DNA of 64,000 nt from NCBI RefSeq assembly GCF_004138325.1, contig NZ_SBLB01000001.1, positions 248,001-312,000 of the forward strand, given 5' to 3'. Made by a program: the position numbers and the translations under genes. Source of the DNA: Spirosoma sordidisoli (GTDB taxonomy: Bacteria; Bacteroidota; Bacteroidia; Cytophagales; Spirosomataceae). The notes under the pieces were generated by a model, which did not search any database, was not told the DNA's origin, and saw only the letters and a program-made list of their open reading frames with translations. The first letter of the stretch is position 1. Every line of letters begins with the position of its first letter. Of the stretch, positions 42,710 through 53,100 are shown one piece after another.

Positions 42710-44853
42710 GCTGCGGGCGGGGTTGGATGGTTGGTAATGCGGGCCTCGCGGTAGTCACCCCGCCAGGTGTGTTTCTGGCCCTGAAAATCCGTGAACTGGA
42801 AGTAGAGATGCTTCGGCTCGATGCCGTTCATGGTAGCGGGGAGCACCCAGTCCTCGAGGAAAGCGCTGCGGCCGTCCAGGAGGACCGTGTAGGCGGGTGT
42901 TTTGACCCCGGCGATATCGCCCCAGACCGTGACGGTCGTCGAGGCATTGACATCCTGACAGGGCCACCAGCCGTACAGCCATAGCCACGTCTCGCCATTC
43001 CGAACGGCCAGACCACCCGTCAAAATCGGCTTACGGTAGAAAGCTTCAAACGGGTCCGCGGGTCCCTGGCCACCCTGTTTGAAAATCCAGAATTTTGGCT
43101 GTACGAGCCGCCACGGCACGTCGTTGATCCAGTTCAGCTGAGCCGCCCGGTTAAAGGCTTTCTGGTAGATTTCCAGACTGGCCCGGCTGGTGCTGTCGTT
43201 GCTCACAGCCGCGCCCAGCGCGGTCACAAACTGCGTCTGCATCCAGCCGCGGATGTAGTCGGCGAAGAGGTAATCGGCTATGCCGATTCCTTCCGTCCAG
43301 TCCGGGTTGAGGGGCCGACGGTTGATGTCCTGAACCTGCTCCAGAGTAAAGCCGGCTGACAGCCCCGTCTCGCTTTCCCCGTCCACGCGAAACTGGCACG
43401 ACTGGCCCAGCATGTTCTCCCAGCCGGTCTGCCGATCGGTCGACATGGGCAGGTGTTTACACCCGGCGCGGAACCAGATATTAGCTGCGTACCGGGCAAA
43501 CCGGCCATAGATTTTCAGCATGGCCCGGTACGTGTCATCTTCGTACAGCTGGCAGGACTGGCTCGCAATCGTGGTGATGCGCCGGTCGGTACGCCAGACC
43601 AGCTCACCGTTGACGACCTTGAAGGACCCATCGCTGTTTTTCTGGAACAGGCTCTGATCGTCGAACGTATGTTGCTGGTAGGAACCCACCCCGACGTAGC
43701 CTTTGCCTTGTTTGACGAGGCTGGCCAGCACCGAGTTTTCGCCCAAGGGAGCCGCCTGCGAGGAGCCCCGGTAGGGTTCGTCGATGGTCGAAAAGTGCAT
43801 GTACCTCGGGATAGTCGGGTCCGGATCGACCGCGACGCCAGCCGCCGTGTCGTCATGAAACCAAGGGCCGACGGTGCACAGGTTGCCGTGGTCGGTAAAA
43901 CCGGTTTTGACGGTGAACCCATCAGCCGCAGCGGCATTGATAATGCCCTGGCTGAGCCACCCCACCTGCCGGTACCACTGGGCGTAATCGCTTAGCCCGG
44001 CATTCGGACGCGGGGTAAACACCTCCTGGTTGACGCTGAAGTACTCGACCCCTCCGCCCCACCAGTCGGCTTGCCGGAACGTCTGCCAGAAAAACTGCGC
44101 GTACAACTGGCAGGCCGATTCGTCGGTAATCAGAATTTTCTGGTTCGCCCAGTCCATGAGCTGCTGGTACCGGGGGTCGCTGGGACCAATCATACTGGCC
44201 GCCTGAGCCGCTGCGGGGTAGTTGGGCATTTCGAGCGCCCGTTTGAACTCCGTGGGGTAGGGTCCCTCGACATCAGCCTGTTTGGCTGACTCACTGGTAT
44301 GCGTCCAGCCGCGTCCGATGAGATCATTCGCGCCCGGATTCGAGTACAATCGCCCGGGGTAGATAATGACCTTTTTGGGGTGCGTGACGAATTGTGGGTG
44401 CCGTTTATGCAGCACTGTATTGAGGGCCGACTGAATGGGGAAATCGTAGTAGTTGCCCGTTTGGCGCGGGGCTTCACGTACAACCTTAGCCAAAATCGGC
44501 GCTGGCGTGCTGACAAACGAATTGCCGCTCGCATCCTGCCCCTGCTGGCTGTACGTGTAACTAAAATCGAAGCCATCAGTCGAGTCGGGCACTACCCCAT
44601 CGGGGGGGTAGTTGCTCGAATCAGCCTCGACGTTGGTGATAATGTCGAGGCCGGTATTGATCAGACAGTTCTGGGGATCCCACGCACCGGGAATGCCGCG
44701 CGTGGGTAAGGCGTCGAGCAACTCAGTAGCCGCCGTAGCGATGTAAGCGTCGCGGGTTTCGCAGGTGGTCTGATCCGGCACGTAGCCGTAGCCGTCGACC
44801 TGGCCGGTGGCCGTGTCGATGAGCTGAAGAAGTGCGTTGGTTTCCGTTGCCAT
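42706..44853 (-). CDS. Large late tail protein of unknown function
   Basis: From ATG 44853 the protein has 715 residues (MATETNALLQLIDTATGQVD). It contains many Trp/Tyr-rich segments (AQFFWQTFRQADWWGGGVEY, WLWLYGWWPCQD) that resemble glycan-active enzymes, and ends with a small beta-sandwich (VTVWGDIAGVKTPAYTVLLD). I cannot name a family. The open frame extends to 45003 inside the upstream gene, but ATG 44853 follows that gene's stop by 2 nt. Confidence 0.68.
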   Translation of the reverse strand: MATETNALLQLIDTATGQVDGYGYVPDQTTCETRDAYIATAATELLDALPTRGIPGAWDPQNCLINTGLDIITNVEADSSNYPPDGVVPDSTDGFDFSYTYSQQGQDASGNSFVSTPAPILAKVVREAPRQTGNYYDFPIQSALNTVLHKRHPQFVTHPKKVIIYPGRLYSNPGANDLIGRGWTHTSESAKQADVEGPYPTEFKRALEMPNYPAAAQAASMIGPSDPRYQQLMDWANQKILITDESACQLYAQFFWQTFRQADWWGGGVEYFSVNQEVFTPRPNAGLSDYAQWYRQVGWLSQGIINAAAADGFTVKTGFTDHGNLCTVGPWFHDDTAAGVAVDPDPTIPRYMHFSTIDEPYRGSSQAAPLGENSVLASLVKQGKGYVGVGSYQQHTFDDQSLFQKNSDGSFKVVNGELVWRTDRRITTIASQSCQLYEDDTYRAMLKIYGRFARYAANIWFRAGCKHLPMSTDRQTGWENMLGQSCQFRVDGESETGLSAGFTLEQVQDINRRPLNPDWTEGIGIADYLFADYIRGWMQTQFVTALGAAVSNDSTSRASLEIYQKAFNRAAQLNWINDVPWRLVQPKFWIFKQGGQGPADPFEAFYRKPILTGGLAVRNGETWLWLYGWWPCQDVNASTTVTVWGDIAGVKTPAYTVLLDGRSAFLEDWVLPATMNGIEPKHLYFQFTDFQGQKHTWRGDYREARITNHPTPPAA

Positions 44854-44855
44854 GA

Positions 44856-47147
44856 TTACGATGTATAGATGGTGCGTACCTGACCGATTTGCAGATTGCT
44901 GGCGATGAGGTTGGCGGTGAAAATGGGTGTGCTTTGTCCCGTAATACGCACCTGGAAAACGCTGTATTCGTTGTCGAGGGTCGCCTGGTACTCGGGCCGC
45001 CATGGGTAGGCATCGTAGTACTGGTACGACTCGAAACCAGCGGGGCGGTTAAGCGAGACGGGCGGAGCGGAGTAGTCCGAGGCCAGCCACGCACCGGGGC
45101 TAAAGGGCTCTTCGCCCGACCAGCTGTCTTCCAGGCTTAGCGAGGCCGTCTGGGCTGTCCGGAACAGGAATACCAGCTTATCGGCCGCTTGCCGCCAGAT
45201 GGCCGCCCCAGTGATCTGGGCAGTCGTCGTTGATTTGGGCAGGATGTTGAACACGAACGGATCGTCCGCATAACCGCCCCGGCCGTCGGCAACTACGAAC
45301 CGGAACAAGTGAGTACCCGCCGTGGGGGGCGCCTGGCCATATACACGTCGGGTTGGGGGATCGAAGTTGATCCAACTGGGCAGCGACAGGCTCCACTCGT
45401 CGGTGTCGCTGGCCCGCCACTGGAGCACCCACTGCAGGGGGTCGTTGTCAGGATCCGAAAAATTTGTTTCGGGGATGTTGACACTGAAGGGCAACCCCAC
45501 CTCCCAGGCCATGAAGCCGATGGCCACCACGCGCACCGGTGGACGGTTCAGGTTGCTGCCGTACGCGCTATCAACTACGTCGATAATCTTACCCTGAAAT
45601 ACCTGAATGGCTTTCTTGATGGTATTACCGTTGTTGATATCGGTTACTGGGTAGATGCCGTCCGAGACATTTTCGCACGAGGTACCCGTGCCGTTGTAGA
45701 TCGTCTGCCCCTTAGCGAGCTGCCCCACCTGCATGACGAAGCCGCCGTTGGGTGTCAGCGTGGCATTGAGAGTTCGGTCATATATTTGCCCGAGCACGTT
45801 ATTAGCTTCCGTAGGCGTGCGAAACGGGTTACCCATTCCATCCTTGACATAATTGTAGTGGAGCCGGTAGCTTTGAAGCCCGCTGTTTGGCCGCGTACAC
45901 ACGGCATCGAGCACCTGCACATTCAAGGGCTCGGCGGGGTAGGCTTTTCCGTTGTACTCGACCGTTGCGCCCAGGGAGAAGTTCTTACTGGCCGGTCCTG
46001 CGTCGATGTTGACGGTTTTAGCGCCCGCGTTGGGAGTTAATAGCAGGTCATCGCTGGGAGTAGCGGCCCAGTTGGGAGCCGTGCTGCCGGAGAACGCTCG
46101 TTCCGTGCCGGTGTTGAGCCGCTCAACGACGCTCCAGCTGGTACCGGGCACGCCCTTGGTCATAGCTGTGCGACCCGACACCTTGAATTGTACTGGGTAC
46201 GGCTCATTGTTTGGCGGGGGTACCACGGCACAGGTCAGCAGGTTGTTGGGCGTATTGTAGCCGACCTCAGCGGAGCCGCTCGGCCCCATCAGCACCTGGA
46301 TCTGGTGCTGCTTGCCATCTTTCGCCCACTCCGGAAGCAGAAACTCGACCCCGGGAATGACCGTACCGGTTAAGTTGAAATTAGCCACGACATCCGGCCG
46401 TGGCTTGTGGGCGGTTTTCGTTTCGACGAGCACCCCGTCAATTACCAACCTGGCTACAATCGGCGTGTTCGGCTTATTGAGGTCCAGCACCCAGGCCCCT
46501 ACCCCCCGATCGCAGTCGATGAAATCTACCCGGCCCGAATAGTTGGGCGTAGTCGGTGGAGGTGTCGTGTTGGGGGCTTTCCACTTGTACAGCTCACCCG
46601 CCCGGTAGGTTTTGGTTGGCGTGGGATTGGTACCGCCCCCGGCGCTGGCTGAGCCGGTATAGAATTCGTCGTCTGTACCCACCACAACCGCTTTGGCCGT
46701 CATGCCAGCAGGTAGCGGTTTCAAGGTGCCTTTCAGACTGCCCTTGAAATAGGGCGTCTTGTCAGTTACTGGATCGACGAAAATCGTATCATCTAACGAA
46801 ACCTCCTCGAAACTATCCTTGATTTGAACGATCAGACGCCCCACCTGAGCCGCGGTCAGTACCCTGTTTTCAGCTTCAAACTGCGCGGTATCGTCTTCAT
46901 TGACCAGCAGAACCGTGCCTGGCACTTCGTCTGTCGCCTGGCCAATGGCGATCGAGTCGAAGATCGTGCCTAACGCAGCAAACACATTCTTGAACGGGAT
47001 CGTGATGGTTTGCCCGTTGTGTTTGGTGATGATCAAATCACCCTCGGGCGTCAACTCGAACTGGGTGGGAACTTCGCCGAGCGATTCGTTTACCTTGTCG
47101 CGCCCGGCATTGACCAGGTCGCCAGAATCAATTTCTCGTATAGGCAT
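44856..47147 (-). CDS. Modular tail-fibre protein with cadherin/Ig-like domains
   Basis: From ATG 47147 the protein has 763 residues. After an N-terminal adaptor (MPIREIDSGDLVNAGRDKVN) it has several beta-sandwich modules. One, near residues 555-650, has the dystroglycan/He_PIG pattern with SDPDNDPLQW, LPSWINFDPPTRRVYGQAP and FRFVVADGRGGYADD. It is the first gene of a late operon with its own promoter and the conserved CACTACCGGACGGTG element 43 nt upstream. The GTG at 47192 is a poorer start because it lies within the leader. Confidence 0.75.
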   Translation of the reverse strand: MPIREIDSGDLVNAGRDKVNESLGEVPTQFELTPEGDLIITKHNGQTITIPFKNVFAALGTIFDSIAIGQATDEVPGTVLLVNEDDTAQFEAENRVLTAAQVGRLIVQIKDSFEEVSLDDTIFVDPVTDKTPYFKGSLKGTLKPLPAGMTAKAVVVGTDDEFYTGSASAGGGTNPTPTKTYRAGELYKWKAPNTTPPPTTPNYSGRVDFIDCDRGVGAWVLDLNKPNTPIVARLVIDGVLVETKTAHKPRPDVVANFNLTGTVIPGVEFLLPEWAKDGKQHQIQVLMGPSGSAEVGYNTPNNLLTCAVVPPPNNEPYPVQFKVSGRTAMTKGVPGTSWSVVERLNTGTERAFSGSTAPNWAATPSDDLLLTPNAGAKTVNIDAGPASKNFSLGATVEYNGKAYPAEPLNVQVLDAVCTRPNSGLQSYRLHYNYVKDGMGNPFRTPTEANNVLGQIYDRTLNATLTPNGGFVMQVGQLAKGQTIYNGTGTSCENVSDGIYPVTDINNGNTIKKAIQVFQGKIIDVVDSAYGSNLNRPPVRVVAIGFMAWEVGLPFSVNIPETNFSDPDNDPLQWVLQWRASDTDEWSLSLPSWINFDPPTRRVYGQAPPTAGTHLFRFVVADGRGGYADDPFVFNILPKSTTTAQITGAAIWRQAADKLVFLFRTAQTASLSLEDSWSGEEPFSPGAWLASDYSAPPVSLNRPAGFESYQYYDAYPWRPEYQATLDNEYSVFQVRITGQSTPIFTANLIASNLQIGQVRTIYTS

Positions 47148-47189
47148 CGGAGCGGTTGGTTGCTGAACAATTGCGAAATCAGCGAACTC

Positions 47190-47204
47190 CACCGTCCGGT
47201 AGTG
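47190..47204 (-). promoter_or_regulatory. Late leader element A (CACTACCGGACGGTG)
   Basis: On the minus strand CACTACCGGACGGTG lies 42 nt before the fibre-gene ATG. CGGACGGT can pair with ACCGCTCCG just before the start codon with a single bulged C. This is the most diverged of five copies (no trailing CGG), yet the hairpin potential is kept. Confidence 0.7.
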
Positions 47205-47228
47205 GGGCCATTACTGGTAATCAGTACT

Positions 47229-47259
47229 CAAAAATACGATGGTACGTATTAATTGCAAT
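47229..47259 (-). promoter_or_regulatory. Promoter of the fibre operon (ATTG-N19-TATTTTTG)
   Basis: TATTTTTG (minus strand, 47229-47236) is an exact -7 match and ATTG (47256-47259) a one-mismatch -33 box at 19-nt spacing. Initiation near 47222 would place leader element A about 18 nt into the transcript. Confidence 0.65.
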
Positions 47260-47263
47260 TTTC

Positions 47264-50005
47264 TTAATCGAAATCCGAAAAGCGGCAGAATCTATACAAA
47301 TTGGGATTGGCCGTGGTGTCGCTTTCAAAGCGACCGAAACTCCAGCTGCGGTAGTCCTGACAAGCCGGGCCTCCGGGATCGATGGCCACCCGCTTTTTGC
47401 GCAGAACAAGCTCCGCCGTTTCGCTCTGGTCATTGTAGACGATCCTCCGCAGGTACCCGCTGACCTTGTTACCGTCTGCGTTCCGCACCGTCACGTAGCC
47501 GAGCCGCAGGGCTTCGTCGCCCTCGTTGCGCATGGCTTTGAACAGAATTCGACGTTGCTTTCGGGTCATGTAGACGGTGGCGATGATACGCTCCGGCCGA
47601 AAGAGTTTCTCGAAGCGGTCCAGCTCACCCAGGGCCACGTTACCGGTTTCCCGGATCAGCTGCTTATCGGAATCGCCGGGCAGGGCGGGCACGCTGGGTT
47701 TGGCCTGGGTAACCATGGCCCCGTTGTGTTTGTAGGCCGTACAGCGCAGCTCGTCGATGGCCTGTTTATAGGCAAGGCCCGAGTTGATGAATGGCGCATG
47801 GCGACGTAGCATCCGGGCGGGCGACAGCTCCAGATTATAGGCGTTCGCCGGGTCAGTCACGCCTTCCACGTCGAGCCGTTCGTTGGTCCGCAGCTTAACG
47901 CCCAGGGTGCCCAGCGTCCAGGTGGTCGTTACGGTTCCGGTAGGCGTCAGGTCCGAGTCGAGCGCAACTTCGTAGGTCGGATTCGTGAAAACCGACAGAT
48001 CGAGCGGCCGGGCCGGTGCGGTACCGATGATCCGGAACGGCTTGCCGTCGTTGGGGGTGCCGGTATCCGTGAAGGTGAGCACGTCGCCCACTTTCAGCGC
48101 AACACCGCCCACCAGCCGCGACAGCATCGTACTGCTGAGGGTAATGTATTTAGCCGCGTAGGGTTTCCGCAGCGTAGGGGCATCGATCCAGAATTTTGCC
48201 GTGTCCGTGAAGCTCTGACTGGCTACGTGCAGCATGAATCCGTCATCATCGTAGCTGCCGGCATCGCTCGTCGTGGGTACCTCTACCCCGTTTTCGAGTT
48301 TCTTGATGCCCAGCCGACGCGCTTCTTCGATCGCCGTACCGGCCGCGATGAGCGGACACTTGATTTCGAGCGTCTGATCACTGCTGATCAGGGGCGTCTG
48401 GTAGGTGCGCTCGGTGTTGAACTCCTCGGCTACCCCCGCTCCGGCGTCGGGGTATTTCTCGTAGCCAACGACAATCTGATTATGCAGCAGCGCTGTTTCC
48501 GGCTCCTCCCGATAGGCGAAAACAGTTTCCAGCTCCAGTATTTCCGTATCCCGGTAGAACCACTCGCCAGCTTCGACGCGCACCGTCGGGCTGTCCGTAT
48601 CCATATCCTCGTAGAGAATCCCGGCCGCGTGATGTGCCCACAGGGTACCCATCAGGGTTTTGAGCGAAAAGGAAGGCGCTTTTTTCAGCCCACGCAGTAA
48701 GGCGCCCGTCGTCAGGGCGTACTCGCTGGCCGGGCCGGGCTGCCCGTTCTGGGTGCTGGCTCCTTCGATCAGCGACCCAACGACCCGGCCGGTTTTGCTG
48801 GCTCCTGCGGTCAGGTTGCCCGCGACGACCCCAACGACATGCTTCAGCACGTCGGGCATCATGTAGGTACCGGCCCGGCTGGCGGTGGCCCGGGTGCGTC
48901 GATCAATCGCTATCCGCAGGTTCGCCATGGTCACTGTGAAGTCGATCCGCTTGACGGGATTCGCCATGAAACAGGGTATTTCGCAGAAAACGAACAGCTG
49001 CGCCCCCTGAGGCAGATCGAGTGAACCCCGGTAGGATGCCGTCAAACTGTGCTCGACGCTGTTAACAAACCCGTTGCCGTTTTTGGGCGCGGCCAGACTG
49101 ATTCGCTGATCGGCTTTGCCGGGTACCCGAACGAGCAGCACAGGTAGAAATGTCAGCCGTGCGAATTTGGCTTTGGGGGCCAACAGCCCGCCCGATTTGG
49201 TCAGGCTCACATTCACCCGAAACAGCCAGTCGATTTCGATCAGGTACGTACCCGCCGTTTCGCAAGTCAATAAAGCCAAAGGGGGCGAAATGGCGTTGGA
49301 AAAAATACCGCCTGCATATGGGGTAACGCCCGCCAACTCGTCCAGCGATACAACCCCATCGGTTCGGGGTGGGGTGATGCTGATTTTTGCCGGGTCGGGT
49401 AGCATGTCAGGTAGAACGTAAAACACCCCACCCAAACCTGCGTTTTCGAATGTTTCCGTTTCGACGTATTTGCCTTGCTTACTGAACTCGGCTTTTTCCC
49501 TCAGGGTCATACCAGCCAGATTAACATCTGAGCCGGTTGGGGGTACTATGGCCTTGTTGTCGAGGGTGAGGGTAGCGTCAACCGAGACGGGTGTTTCCCA
49601 GCGATTCTTGACTAATTCAGCAATGCCTCCAACAATAATAGACGCCGACACTTTGCCTGCTTCAATTACTATAGTCGCAAAATCAATTTTTCCCTGAAAA
49701 TCAATTTCTTCCTGGCCAGCGGCCGGGCCGAACTTATGCACAACCTGAAATTTCACCTCGGCATCAGTTCCGTAGGTGTAGTACTGCTGACTTAAGATGG
49801 CGTGCGCGTGCTCACAGTAGAACTCCAGCTTCAGATCGCCCTCGGAGTATGAAGCCACAAAGCCATGAAACTGCTCGTCAACAGAGCCAACCAAAAGGCA
49901 CCCTGACCAAAGCACAGGCTCGCGGATCTGCGGGTTGATTACAAATGGCTCATCGATACCTACGGCCTGAATAGCCGTTTTCAGGCGAAAGATAGTACGC
50001 TCCAT
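47264..50005 (-). CDS. Large tail/baseplate protein
   Basis: From ATG 50005 the protein has 913 residues (MERTIFRLKTAIQAVGIDEP). Two-thirds is beta-rich without motifs; the C-terminal 150 residues (RPERIIATVYMTRKQRRILF, VSGYLRRIVYNDQSETAELV) resemble the end of Bacteroidota phage tail proteins that bridge tail tube and fibres. It is the first gene of the unit divergent from the first tape-measure gene, with the late leader element 25 nt upstream. Baseplate/tail-tip is inferred from order. Confidence 0.7.
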   Translation of the reverse strand: MERTIFRLKTAIQAVGIDEPFVINPQIREPVLWSGCLLVGSVDEQFHGFVASYSEGDLKLEFYCEHAHAILSQQYYTYGTDAEVKFQVVHKFGPAAGQEEIDFQGKIDFATIVIEAGKVSASIIVGGIAELVKNRWETPVSVDATLTLDNKAIVPPTGSDVNLAGMTLREKAEFSKQGKYVETETFENAGLGGVFYVLPDMLPDPAKISITPPRTDGVVSLDELAGVTPYAGGIFSNAISPPLALLTCETAGTYLIEIDWLFRVNVSLTKSGGLLAPKAKFARLTFLPVLLVRVPGKADQRISLAAPKNGNGFVNSVEHSLTASYRGSLDLPQGAQLFVFCEIPCFMANPVKRIDFTVTMANLRIAIDRRTRATASRAGTYMMPDVLKHVVGVVAGNLTAGASKTGRVVGSLIEGASTQNGQPGPASEYALTTGALLRGLKKAPSFSLKTLMGTLWAHHAAGILYEDMDTDSPTVRVEAGEWFYRDTEILELETVFAYREEPETALLHNQIVVGYEKYPDAGAGVAEEFNTERTYQTPLISSDQTLEIKCPLIAAGTAIEEARRLGIKKLENGVEVPTTSDAGSYDDDGFMLHVASQSFTDTAKFWIDAPTLRKPYAAKYITLSSTMLSRLVGGVALKVGDVLTFTDTGTPNDGKPFRIIGTAPARPLDLSVFTNPTYEVALDSDLTPTGTVTTTWTLGTLGVKLRTNERLDVEGVTDPANAYNLELSPARMLRRHAPFINSGLAYKQAIDELRCTAYKHNGAMVTQAKPSVPALPGDSDKQLIRETGNVALGELDRFEKLFRPERIIATVYMTRKQRRILFKAMRNEGDEALRLGYVTVRNADGNKVSGYLRRIVYNDQSETAELVLRKKRVAIDPGGPACQDYRSWSFGRFESDTTANPNLYRFCRFSDFD

Positions 50006-50029
50006 TGGACGGCGGTAAATGGGTTGGGG

Positions 50030-50118
50030 CCGCACCGTCCGGTAGTGGGCGTAAGATGAGGGCTAAATTACGTTCTATTTCCTATTTTTACGCTAATCCT
50101 CACTACCGGACGGTGCGG
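50030..50118. promoter_or_regulatory. Divergent late control region 1 with 18-bp inverted leader elements
   Basis: CCGCACCGTCCGGTAGTG (50030-50047) and its perfect inverse (50101-50118) bracket a 53-nt AT-richer core. The right copy leads to the tape-measure ATG after 27 nt and the left copy to the tail-protein ATG after 24 nt. The core holds two back-to-back -7-like boxes (TATTTTTA rightward, TAATTTAG leftward). In each direction the GGACGGT (or GGACGG) of the element is complementary to bases directly before the start codon. Confidence 0.75.
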
Positions 50119-50145
50119 TTCTCTAACCCATTAGCAATACCGTCC

Positions 50146-53100
50146 ATGAATCCAATCTTATTCGAAGAACTCGTCGATAAGTCGGGTTACCTGCGTTCTA
50201 TTGAGCAGCTGGAAGCCGCCAATGCCAAATTTGCCGATGCCGCGGTGATTCAGAATGAGCGCATTAGAAAGAGCCAGGCTGAACTAATCGCCGAGCTGAC
50301 CAAACAGCGCGATATCGTCGTTCAACTTAACAACGTCCAACGCGGGGCGGGTAGTGAACTCAGCGGCCTGAAAGACGACGTTACGGGCCTGACGACAGCC
50401 TACCGGCAGAGCAACGAGCAGCTGAAACGGAATGAGCAGTTTCTGCAAAACAACAGTCAGGTCGTTGATCAGATGCAGAAGCGGCTGGCCACGTTATCGG
50501 CTGAGTACGCCAAGCTCGATCTATCCCAGAAAGCGGACCTCAAGCGCAAAAAGGAGATCGAGCGCGAACTGACCCAAACCACCCGGGCCTATAATTCCCT
50601 GATACGGGTTACCAATACTGCCAGCAAAGCCACCGATACGGCTGAGCGCTCCTATGATCGGTTGTCAAAACAGACCAACCAACTGCGGGCTCAGCTGCGG
50701 GCCATGCCTGGGGCTTTCGATGCCGAAACGGGAGCCATCAACCGCAACAACCGGGCGGCTGTCGAGCTGCAGAAGCAGATCGAGAAGAACAGCAAGGCGC
50801 TGTTAGCCGCCGATCGGGCCATGGGGACCAGCACCCGTAACGTGGGAAATTACGGGTCTGTAGTGAAAGACGTAGCCGGGCAGCTGGTTGGCTTTTCGTC
50901 GGCGGCCGGTGCGGTGGTTCTGGTGCTGCGGGGCATACAGGCCGGTCTGGGCATCGTTCAGGATATGGAGCGGCTGAACGCCGGGCTTCGTGCCTCTAGC
51001 CGGGATTCGGCCGACTTCGCCCGATCGCAACAGTTCCTGCTGGGCCTGGCTGACAAACTGGGAGTTGAGTACGATACGCTGGTCGGCACCTATAAGAGCC
51101 TGAAAGCCGCGACGAAAGACACGAATATGGAGGGTAAGGCCACCGAAAATGTGTTCCGGGCTGTCGTTACGGCTGGGGCAAAACTGGGCCTGACCAACGA
51201 GGAGGTAGAGGGCACGCTGCGCGCCTTAGAGCAGATGATCAGCAAGGGTAAGGTATCGGCGGAAGAGTTGCGCGGCCAGCTGGGCGAGCGTCTTCCAGGT
51301 GCCTTGCGCCTGATGTCGGAAGCCCTGGGCGTCAGCACATCCAAGCTGGACGACATGATGAAAAACGGCGAGCTGATCGCTACCGAGGTGTTGCCCAAAT
51401 TTGCGGCTCAGCTTGGTAAGACCTACTCGCTCGAAAACAACCAGCGTATCGAGACGATGGCCGCTAATACGGCCCGCGTGAAAAATGAAACGGTGTTGCT
51501 GGTCGATCAAATAAACAACAGCACAGGGGTAAACAAATTTTTCTCGGCCTTGTCGGGTGGGTTTGCGGGGGCGCTGCGTAACCTGCGGTTGTTCGTCAGG
51601 GATGGTTCGTGGACGGAGTTCATTACCTTCTTCGGTCCTAATTCGCTGTCGGCCCGCACGGCGCGATCTATAGCTAAAGACGATGCTGTCGCCAAATTCA
51701 GTCAGATGGACCCCAAGCAACGAGCCGCGGAGCTGAAACGGCTGCGGGCGCTGGAGGATCAGCAGACCAAAGCCGGTTCCGATGACCGGTACCAGACCCG
51801 GGAGATTCGTCGAAAGCTACAGGATGAAGAGCTGAAGATGACCGTCGCCGGTATTCAGGAAAAACGGCGCAATGAGCTGATTGCCGAGAAGGATGCCGTC
51901 GAGAAAAACGAGAAGGACCTGACCCGCTTCCAAAAGCAGGCTGTTCGGAAGCGGACGGCGGAGCTGATTGCGCTCGAAAAGCAGTTGGCCGGTGACCCTC
52001 AAAACGAAGTACTAGCCGAGAAATTAAAGGTCTATACAAGACTCGATAAAGAGCAGAAAACGAAGGATAAGGAAGTCGCCGACCGGCTGAAGCTGGATAA
52101 GCCCGCCAAAGATGATCTGTCCGTACTGGAGCAGCTCGACAAGCAAATCAAATCCATCGAAGAGACCCTGCAAAAACAGGCCATGCAGGATCTGAAGGCC
52201 GGGCGCCTGATCGACGTCGACCCCAAACTCACGGCGAAGGTCACGGAGCTGAAAAAACAGTACGAAGCCATCAAGGCCATGCAGGAAGCGATCGAAAAAG
52301 GCACCTACAATACCAAGGTGACCTACGATGCCCAGCCGCTGGCCAGTATCGACGATGCTACGGCTTACACGGGTACCCGAGTCGGGCGTAATAAGTCGGC
52401 CGAGCTGTCGCCTGAGCAGATCAAAGCCAAAGCCGCCAAAACGCTGGCCGCCCAGACCGACACGCTGCAAAAGCAGATGTACATCATTCAGGAGTACGCT
52501 GGCAAACGGGAAAAATTAGAGTTCGACCTGGCTGGTGATCTGTATTCGGTTCGTGAATCGGACAAAAACCAGCTGCGTAGCCTCCTCGAGGAGCAACAGG
52601 AGGCTGAGCGGGCCGGGCAGAAAGAGCGGGTGCAGCTGATCGAGGAAGAGATTCGCCGGAAGAAGGAACTCTACAAAGAGGATATGCAGGCCCGGCGTGA
52701 GGTCGTTGAGAAATCAATTGAAATTGGCACGACGCTGGTGAACGGGTTATTCGAGATTGAACAGCAGAAGAATCAAAACCGTATCGCCGACCTGGAAAAG
52801 CAGAAGGAGTACGAATTAAGCGTAGCAGGTGACAATGCTGGGGCTAAAGAGGCTATAGAAAGAAAGTATGACGAAAAGCGAAAGGCCATACAACGCAAGC
52901 AGGATGTGCAGGCTAGGGCTCAGGCGCTCTTTAACGTCGCCTTGTCTACTATTCAGGGTGTGGCCAAAGCATACGCTATGGGGCCGGTGGGCATCCCGCT
53001 TGCTGTAGCTATGGGAGTTTTAGGCGCTGTTCAGGCCGGATTAATACTCGCAAAACCAATGCCAGCCTACAAAGACGGCCGTGGGGCTGGTGACACCTAC

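Noticed and set aside
45309-46040. 243-residue plus-strand frame
   Set aside because: Antisense shadow of the modular tail-fibre gene with clear cadherin-like domain.
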